Source: Peptococcaceae bacterium BICA1-8 (lineage in GTDB: Bacteria; Bacillota; Peptococcia; Peptococcales; BICA1-8). From it: 64,000 nt of DNA. Shown here one piece after another: positions 57,397 through 64,000 of this stretch. The notes beneath the pieces were generated by a model that did no database searches, had not been told where the DNA came from, and saw nothing but the letters and a program-made list of their open reading frames with translations. The DNA is taken from the NCBI GenBank assembly GCA_000802045.1, contig JUEF01000014.1:52943-116942 (forward strand), written 5' to 3'. Both the position numbers and the translations under genes were made by a program. How positions within the stretch are numbered: position 1 is the first letter of the stretch; the number at the start of each line of letters is the position of its first letter.

Positions 57397-58896
57397 ATGT
57401 TGGAATATATTCTAATAGGTTTATCAAATTTCTTTCAGCCAATGAACATTATCGTTTCAATTTTAGGCTTAGCAGTTGGGATAACCTTTGGTGCTTTGCC
57501 AGGGTTTACTGCTACAATGGGTGTCGCTGTATTTGTTCCTTTTTCATTTTGGTTACCGCCAGATACAGCATTGATTATGTTAAGTGGATTGTATTGTGGT
57601 GCTATTTATGGTGGTTCAATCTCTGCTGTCTTGTTAGGGATTCCAGGCACTCCCGCGTCAGTTCCCACTACCTTTGATGGTCATGCGATGACTAAGAGAG
57701 GTGAAGCAGGTCTTGCTCTAGCTTATGTTACTTATGCTTCGGCGGTAGGGGGATTTTTGAGTTCTATTGCTTTATTGATTGGGGCACCACTCTTAGCAAT
57801 TGTAGCCCTGAAAGTTGGACCGCCTGAGCAGATGACTTTAGCAATTTTTGGGCTAAGTGTAGTGAGCATACTTACCTCAGGAAATATGGTTAAAGGTATC
57901 TTGGTAGGAGTTTTTAGTTTAGTGCTAGCTACTGTTGGTCAAGATCCGATGCAAGGTTATCCTAGGTATACATTTGATATGTATCAATTAATAGGTGGAG
58001 TACCCCTTGTCCCTGTGCTGATTGGTGCCTTTTCTTTGCCGGAAGTATTTAATATGATTGAAGAGGGTATTAATCAAACAACAATTGCTACAAAAATCGG
58101 ATCAATGAAATTAAAACTATCAGAGTTAAGAAGAATGCTGGGTGTGACAATCCGTTCCTCATTAATTGGTATAGGGATAGGAATAGTTCCGGCAGCTGGA
58201 CCAGACATTGCCTCATTTATATCTTATAATCAAGCTATGCGTTCATCAAAAACACCGGAAAAATTTGGAAAAGGGGCTCCTGAGGGAATTATAGCTGCTG
58301 AGGCAGCAAATAATGCTGTAACAGGAGGTTCCTTGATTCCATTGTTGACTTTGAGCATTCCCGGAAGTGCACCGGCAGCTTTGTTTTTAGGTGCATTGTT
58401 TATCCATGGTCTTAGGCCAGGGCCAACCCTGTTTACGAAAAATGCTGAAATTGTTTATACCCTTTTAGTTGGATTTGCTATTATAAATATTTTTATGTTT
58501 TTTGTAGGCATGGGTTTTTGTAAAATTTCTTCTAGCGTTGTTAAAGTTCCAAGGGCAGTATTAGTGCCCATTATTGGGGTATTAACAGTTGTGGGTTCTT
58601 TTGCAGTACAACAATCACTATTTGATGTTGGTATTATGTTTGCAGCTGGCATAATAGGATACTTTATGCTCAAAAATGATTTTCCTGTTTCCCCAATCGC
58701 ATTAGGGCTTATTTTGGGACCAATGTTAGAGCAAGCTATAGTACAAAGCTCAATTATGTTTAAGGGAAACTATTGGATGATATTTTCTAGACCTCTAGCG
58801 GTAGTTTTTATTGTGCTTACTATATTCTCGCTATTCTGGCCCATGATCTCTAAACATATTACCAAAATAAAGGAAAAACCCGAAAAAAATATGTAA
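57397..58896 (+). CDS. tctA: TctA large permease (second TTT system)
   Basis: GALPGFTATMGVAVFVPFSFWLPP, YGGSISAVLLGIPGTPASVPTTFDG, AAEAANNAVTGGSLIPLLTLSIPGS. Confidence 0.95.
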   Translation: MLEYILIGLSNFFQPMNIIVSILGLAVGITFGALPGFTATMGVAVFVPFSFWLPPDTALIMLSGLYCGAIYGGSISAVLLGIPGTPASVPTTFDGHAMTKRGEAGLALAYVTYASAVGGFLSSIALLIGAPLLAIVALKVGPPEQMTLAIFGLSVVSILTSGNMVKGILVGVFSLVLATVGQDPMQGYPRYTFDMYQLIGGVPLVPVLIGAFSLPEVFNMIEEGINQTTIATKIGSMKLKLSELRRMLGVTIRSSLIGIGIGIVPAAGPDIASFISYNQAMRSSKTPEKFGKGAPEGIIAAEAANNAVTGGSLIPLLTLSIPGSAPAALFLGALFIHGLRPGPTLFTKNAEIVYTLLVGFAIINIFMFFVGMGFCKISSSVVKVPRAVLVPIIGVLTVVGSFAVQQSLFDVGIMFAAGIIGYFMLKNDFPVSPIALGLILGPMLEQAIVQSSIMFKGNYWMIFSRPLAVVFIVLTIFSLFWPMISKHITKIKEKPEKNM

Positions 58897-58919
58897 ATAT
58901 AATTGGGGTAAATGGAGGT

Positions 58920-60086
58920 ATGAGAATGAACAGCCAGATGCTTATTTCTGGGCATCTTTTAATAGATGGCACTGGTAATCCGCCGATAGAAAATGGCGCG
59001 GTGTTAATTGAAAACGGCATTATTGTAGCAGTTGATGAAAAGTATAAGCTAGAAAACTTGGTGAGAAAAGAAGATATAATATTTTATCCGGAAAGTGTAC
59101 TAATACCTGGATTAATAGATAGTCATAACCATCTTTCAATTGATCCTAATCTTGATAATTATCTTTCACGCATGGATGACCGGGAAAGCGAATTAACGAT
59201 ACGAGCGTGTTACACTATGAAGACCGATTTGTATTCGGGTGTTACAACATCTCGGTGCATGGGTGATAGATTTTTTCTTGATGTAGCATGTAAAAAGGCG
59301 GTTGAAGAACATAGAATTCCAGGCCCAAGACTTTTAGTAGCTACTAGAGGAATTAGAGCTACACATGCACATGGTTTTGTAGGCTTGCCATTTGATGGCC
59401 CTGATATGATTAGACTTGCTGTTAGAGAAAACATAAAAGCTGGAGCAGATTTAATAAAATTTTATCTAACAGGAACTGTGAGAAAAGGTGAAAAAATTCC
59501 ATATTATCTGTCGGAAGAAGAAATAAAGACTATTGTCTACGAGGCAAAAAGTAATGGTTTAAAGACGGCTGTTCACTGTATAGGTGGCAAGGGTTTAGAG
59601 CTATGTATCGAGTCCGGGGTTGATATTATTGAACATGGTTATTATTTAACTGACTATGAGATATCGCTATTGGAAAATACAAGTACTTGGTTAGTTTTGA
59701 CCCCCGGTGAATTTTTCGAAGATAAAGAAAATCTGTCTCCGGATAAAAATGAAGCCTTTCGAAAAGATAGGGCAGAAGTAAAAGAAAGACTAAAGGCAAT
59801 TATCAATAGTAAAATAAAATATGCAGTTGGTACAGATGGTGCGCATGGTTGCTTGGCAAAGGAATTAAAGCATTTAGTAGATGCTGGGGCTACCGAAATG
59901 GATGCTTTGAAGGCAGCTACCCTTAATGGAGCTAAGGTGTGTGGAATAGAAGATAAAGCTGGCACTTTAGAAGTAGGTAAGTATGCGGATATTGTTGCTA
60001 TTAAAGGAAATCCCTTAGATGATATTACAAATTTAGCCCAAGTGAAAATCGTCATTAAACAGGGGAATATTCTCTTCCAAGGATAG
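58920..60086 (+). CDS. Amidohydrolase family protein
   Basis: VLIPGLIDSHNHLSID, TAVHCIGGKGLELCIESGVDIIEHGYYL, AVGTDGAHG, GTLEVGKYADIVAIKGNPLDDI. Confidence 0.9.
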   Translation: MRMNSQMLISGHLLIDGTGNPPIENGAVLIENGIIVAVDEKYKLENLVRKEDIIFYPESVLIPGLIDSHNHLSIDPNLDNYLSRMDDRESELTIRACYTMKTDLYSGVTTSRCMGDRFFLDVACKKAVEEHRIPGPRLLVATRGIRATHAHGFVGLPFDGPDMIRLAVRENIKAGADLIKFYLTGTVRKGEKIPYYLSEEEIKTIVYEAKSNGLKTAVHCIGGKGLELCIESGVDIIEHGYYLTDYEISLLENTSTWLVLTPGEFFEDKENLSPDKNEAFRKDRAEVKERLKAIINSKIKYAVGTDGAHGCLAKELKHLVDAGATEMDALKAATLNGAKVCGIEDKAGTLEVGKYADIVAIKGNPLDDITNLAQVKIVIKQGNILFQG

Positions 60087-60133
60087 AAAAAATTAAAACA
60101 AGAAGCTAACTTTCACCACACCCCCCTTCTAAT

Positions 60134-60163
60134 GTAAGCCCTTGCAATGTTGTAAGGGCTTAC
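60134..60163 (+). terminator. Terminator-like hairpin after amidohydrolase
   Basis: gtaagccctt gcaatgttgt aagggcttac taattt. Confidence 0.65.
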
Positions 60164-60252
60164 TAATTTAAATTAGATTAATATAATGGTTTACTTAAAT
60201 AGAAAGATAATTTATTCTTTAATGGAATACGTTTTTATTTAGGAGTGCAATT

Positions 60253-61269
60253 ATGGATAAAGTAACAATCAAGGATGTAGCAAAAACCGCGGGTGTTTCA
60301 ATAGCAACAGTATCTAGAGTTATTAATAAAAGCTACTATGTAAGCACCGCGGTTGAAAAAAAAGTATTGATGGCAATAGAAGAATTGAAATATTATCCAA
60401 ATTCTATTGCAAGAAGCTTGAAAATTAATTCTACAAAAATGATTGGTTTTTTAGTTTCTGACATTTCCAATAATTATTTTATAACTATGGCGAGAGCTTT
60501 AGAAGATGTCTTAAATCGTCAAAACTATAATTTAATAGTATGTAGTACAGAAAATCAAAAAGAGAGAGAATTGACATATCTAGAATTATTGAAGAGTAAA
60601 AAGGTAGATGCTTTAGTATTAAATACTACCGGTCAGAATGATGAATTTGTAATAAATATGAGCCATAATATTCCAATCATTTGTGTAAACCGAAGGATTA
60701 ATAATTCAAGTTTTAAAGGAGACTTTCTTGATAGTGATAATATCCAGGGAACTTATATGTTAACAAAACATTTGCTTTCATTGGGACATAGAAAGATTTT
60801 TGTGCAAAACGGTTCCTTTCACTTAAGTACCGGATATGAAAGATACGAAGGCTTTAAAAAGGCTATGGCAGAAATTGGAATAGAAATTAAGAATGATTAT
60901 ATATTTCAATATGAAGGCGATTTTACCTTAGAATCAGGGTTTCAAGGTGTAGCATATATGATGGGGTTAAAAGATAGACCTACTGCACTAGTGGTGATGA
61001 ACAATATGATGGCAATAGGGGCTTTGAAATACTTGAAATTACATGAGATTAATATTCCTGAGGAGTTATCCATAGCTTCTTACGGAAATATTGAAAACTT
61101 AGAATTAATGTCTACTCAACCAAGCATTATTTCTTTTGACCCTGCGGCTATAGGGACACGAATAGGGGAGTTGATATTAGAGAGAATCAAGGATAATTCC
61201 TTGATAAATAAAGAAATAATTTATCAGCCGCAATTAATAAAAGGAAATGGTGTGAAAAGTTTCATATAA
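60253..61269 (+). CDS. LacI family transcriptional regulator
   Basis: VTIKDVAKTAGVSIATVSRVINKSYYVS HTH; periplasmic-binding-like C-terminal domain. Confidence 0.95.
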   Translation: MDKVTIKDVAKTAGVSIATVSRVINKSYYVSTAVEKKVLMAIEELKYYPNSIARSLKINSTKMIGFLVSDISNNYFITMARALEDVLNRQNYNLIVCSTENQKERELTYLELLKSKKVDALVLNTTGQNDEFVINMSHNIPIICVNRRINNSSFKGDFLDSDNIQGTYMLTKHLLSLGHRKIFVQNGSFHLSTGYERYEGFKKAMAEIGIEIKNDYIFQYEGDFTLESGFQGVAYMMGLKDRPTALVVMNNMMAIGALKYLKLHEINIPEELSIASYGNIENLELMSTQPSIISFDPAAIGTRIGELILERIKDNSLINKEIIYQPQLIKGNGVKSFI

Positions 61270-61399
61270 AATTAATTAACAGCCTATTTTACCCTCTGAA
61301 ACCCAGGGGTTTTTTTATTGGCCTAAAATAATTGCTAATTTTATTCTCTTACTTACATATACATGAACTAGTAATTAATGTAAGAGATGGGGTTATAAA

Positions 61400-62299
61400 G
61401 TGAAGGTTCTTGTTACCGGTGGTGCAGGATTTATAGGTTCCCACACAGTTGATTTGCTGATAAAAGAGGGATATCAGTTAGTAATCGTTGATAACTTGAA
61501 AACAGGTAAAATCATAAATAAAGCAGCTGAATTTTATCAGATGGATATTTGTTCAGAGGACTTAGAGCAGGTTTTTGAAAAGGAGAAGCCTGAATCGGTA
61601 ATCCATTTAGCAGCTCAAATAAGTGTTCAGGACTCACAGTCTGACCCCTATACAGATGCTCAGATTAATATTATGGGGACTATTAATGTGTTAAATAATT
61701 GTATCAAGCATAAGGTAAGAAAAATTGTTTTTTCTTCATCAGCTGCAGTATACGGAAAGCCGCAACATTTAGTATTGGATGAAAAGCATAGTACTGTACC
61801 TTTAGCATTTTATGGCTTGTCCAAGCTTACCGCGGAATATTACCTTAAAATGTATGCCGAAATTTTTGGATTAAGGTATACGATACTACGGTACTCTAAT
61901 GTTTATGGGATTAATCAAAAGCTTTCCGGTGAAGGAGGTGTGGTGGCTATCTTTATTGATAATTTATTTAACAATAAAGCTCCTACAATCTTTGGAACGG
62001 GAGAACAAACAAGAGACTTTATTTATGTAAGTGATGTTGCAAAAGCTAATCTTTATGCACTATCTACCGGGGATGATGAGGTATTAAATATCAGTACCAA
62101 TACCGCCATAACAATAAATGACCTGTTAGCTATCATACGAAGCATCTTTAAAAAGGACATGGCATGCCTATACGGACCAAAAAAAGAAGGTGAAATCCTA
62201 CATAGTGTTTTATGTAACAATAAAGCCAAAGAGTTGCTTAAATGGGAGCCAGCTTACTCCTTAATTGGAGGGCTAGAGGAAATAGTTGAAAATTTATAA
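61400..62299 (+). CDS. NAD-dependent epimerase/dehydratase (UDP-glucose 4-epimerase-like)
   Basis: VLVTGGAGFIGSHTVDLLIKEGY, SSAAVYGKP, YGLSKLTAEYYL, RDFIYVSDVAKA. Confidence 0.93.
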   Translation: MKVLVTGGAGFIGSHTVDLLIKEGYQLVIVDNLKTGKIINKAAEFYQMDICSEDLEQVFEKEKPESVIHLAAQISVQDSQSDPYTDAQINIMGTINVLNNCIKHKVRKIVFSSSAAVYGKPQHLVLDEKHSTVPLAFYGLSKLTAEYYLKMYAEIFGLRYTILRYSNVYGINQKLSGEGGVVAIFIDNLFNNKAPTIFGTGEQTRDFIYVSDVAKANLYALSTGDDEVLNISTNTAITINDLLAIIRSIFKKDMACLYGPKKEGEILHSVLCNNKAKELLKWEPAYSLIGGLEEIVENL

Positions 62300-62367
62300 C
62301 TCCTACTCAATTGAGTTTTACTTTATAATAATAAATAAAGTAAAAGTTTATATAGAGGAGTTAAGTA

Positions 62368-63045
62368 ATGACTGAAATATTGAGAAACGATTGGGCAGGT
62401 TTACTAAATCAGGAATTTAAAAAGGACTATTATAAGGACTTAAGGGCATTTTTGATAAAGGAATACCAAGATAATGTAGTCTTTCCAGATAAATATGATA
62501 TTTTTAATGCACTGCATTTTACGTCTCATGCAGAGACAAAGGTAGTAATATTAGGGCAGGACCCTTATCACGGTCCAGGCCAGGCCCATGGATTAAGCTT
62601 CTCGGTAAAACCAGGGGTCAACCCGCCCCCCTCCTTACAAAATATTTTTAAGGAGCTAAATACTGATCTAGGGTGTTTTATTCCTAATAATGGATACCTT
62701 ACAGAGTGGGCTAAACAAGGGGTTTTACTTTTAAATACAGTTCTCACAGTACGTCAGGGAATGCCTAATTCTCATAAAGGTAAAGGCTGGGAAGCTTTTA
62801 CTGACAAAGTAATAAGTATTTTAAACGAAAGAGAAAACCCAATTATATTTATTCTGTGGGGGAAAAATGCCCAGGATAAGCGGCAGCTTATATCTGCAAC
62901 CCAGCATTTTATTATTGAGTCACCCCATCCTAGTCCTTTTTCAGCACACCGAGGTTTTTTTGGTAGCAAGCCATTTTCTAGAACAAATGATTATCTTAAA
63001 AGAATGGGAAACAGCGAAATTGACTGGCAAATCCCAAATAATTAA
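62368..63045 (+). CDS. ung: Uracil-DNA glycosylase
   Basis: [69 protein letters not shown]. Confidence 0.97.
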   Translation: MTEILRNDWAGLLNQEFKKDYYKDLRAFLIKEYQDNVVFPDKYDIFNALHFTSHAETKVVILGQDPYHGPGQAHGLSFSVKPGVNPPPSLQNIFKELNTDLGCFIPNNGYLTEWAKQGVLLLNTVLTVRQGMPNSHKGKGWEAFTDKVISILNERENPIIFILWGKNAQDKRQLISATQHFIIESPHPSPFSAHRGFFGSKPFSRTNDYLKRMGNSEIDWQIPNN

Positions 63046-63093
63046 AGACTATTATTTTACTTTAATTTAGAAAGATTAAGTGGGGGTAATAAT

Positions 63094-64000
63094 TTGTTTA
63101 AGAGAAATAAGCTTCTTCTACTATTAATAAGTATTTTTATCATAGCCTCTTTTTTAGGTTGTACAGTCGAACAGGGAAAAATTGAGGAAAATACCCCAAA
63201 TAATTTGGAAGAGAGCGGTGCTAAAGAGGCTAGTACTTCCACAGATTATTTGGAAGTTCACTATATTGATGTGGGCCAAGGAGATTCTACATTGATTATG
63301 TTACCCGATGGTCAAACTATCCTTATTGATGTTGGTGGCAATAGTGCCGGCAAGAGTGTTGTTGATTATTTAAAAGGTCTAAGCATCAAAAGAGTTGATC
63401 ATGTTATTGGGACCCATCCCCATGAGGATCATATAGGTGGGCTGGATGTAGTAATTAATAGCTTTGATGTAGGTAAGGTTTATCTGCCTAAGGTAAGTCA
63501 TACATCAAAGACCTTTGAAGATCTCTTTTTGGCTATAAAGAATAAAGGTTTAAAGATAACCGAAGCCAAGGGGGGAATTGCCCTGGATATAGGTGATAGT
63601 GCCGCTGCAGTTTTTGTTGCACCTAATAATAGCAGTTATCCAGACTTAAATAATTATAGTGCTGTAGTAAAGTTAACCTATGGTGAGGCTAGTTTTTTAT
63701 TTACCGGTGATGCCGAGGAAAAATCCGAAGGGGAAATGCTTATCCAATCTCGAACACAGTTAAAGACTGATGTTTTAAAGGTTGGTCACCATGGCAGCAG
63801 TACCTCGACCAGCCAGCCCTTTTTAGATATAGTAGCACCTAAATATGCTGTAATATCGGCTGGTAAGGGAAATGACTATGGGCACCCCCATCAGGAGATA
63901 ATAAAAAGACTAGAAGAAAAAGGTGTTCAGTATTTTCGCACTGACCTCCAGGGGACAATTATTATGCAAAGTGATGGCAAAGATATAAGTTTTAATGTAG
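63094..64000 (+). CDS. MBL-fold (ComEC/Rec2 C-terminal-like) lipoprotein, 3' end cut by window
   Basis: TTG start after a gggggtaa-type SD; lipobox FLGCTVEQ; HYIDVGQGDSTLIMLPDGQTILIDVGG, GTHPHEDHIGGLDV, VGHHGSSTSTS. Frame open to the window end. Confidence 0.88.
   Translation, partial: MFKRNKLLLLLISIFIIASFLGCTVEQGKIEENTPNNLEESGAKEASTSTDYLEVHYIDVGQGDSTLIMLPDGQTILIDVGGNSAGKSVVDYLKGLSIKRVDHVIGTHPHEDHIGGLDVVINSFDVGKVYLPKVSHTSKTFEDLFLAIKNKGLKITEAKGGIALDIGDSAAAVFVAPNNSSYPDLNNYSAVVKLTYGEASFLFTGDAEEKSEGEMLIQSRTQLKTDVLKVGHHGSSTSTSQPFLDIVAPKYAVISAGKGNDYGHPHQEIIKRLEEKGVQYFRTDLQGTIIMQSDGKDISFNV

Noticed and set aside
59654-60055. 133-aa minus-strand ORF
   Set aside because: Antisense to the amidohydrolase; no motif.
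1-64000. CRISPR arrays, tRNA/rRNA genes, prophage, IS elements
   Set aside because: No regularly spaced repeats, no tRNA or rRNA-like sequence, and no transposase, integrase or phage structural genes were recognised in either strand.

Overview
The window looks like a low-GC Firmicute (Clostridia-like) accessory/catabolic region. Nearly every gene is on the + strand and most encode uptake and breakdown of carboxylic or hydroxy acids. From left to right it contains: a LUD-domain protein cut by the left edge; a TctCBA transporter island flanked by two HpcH/HpaI-type aldolases; DegV (- strand); a KorDABC-type 2-oxoacid:ferredoxin oxidoreductase; a hydantoinase-like plus HDAC-like pair; a SAF-domain oxidoreductase plus an IlvD/Edd dehydratase; a PrpR_N/PAS/sigma-54 activator; and a long co-directional array (about 20.9-36.6 kb). 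That array holds a 2HCT transporter, a LarA-like racemase, two decarboxylating dehydrogenases, three consecutive LeuC/LeuD-like aconitase-superfamily pairs and citDEF-citXG-citC. Further right are a lone flavoprotein, a TRAP transporter operon with a GntR/FCD regulator, RadC, GlcD/GlcF, a decayed fourth LeuCD copy, a LacI-linked island (RpiB, ribokinase, 3-HIBDH-like, second TctCBA, amidohydrolase), an epimerase, Ung, and an MBL-fold lipoprotein cut by the right edge. The main candidate for an undescribed system is the sigma-54-controlled array with three aconitase-like modules. Other notable items are a near-perfect palindromic putative activator site, shared GntR and LacI operators, two likely ATT start codons, and two gene remnants (a LeuC::LeuD deletion fusion and an RraA-like C-terminus). 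All product calls come from reading the translations; no database search was run.
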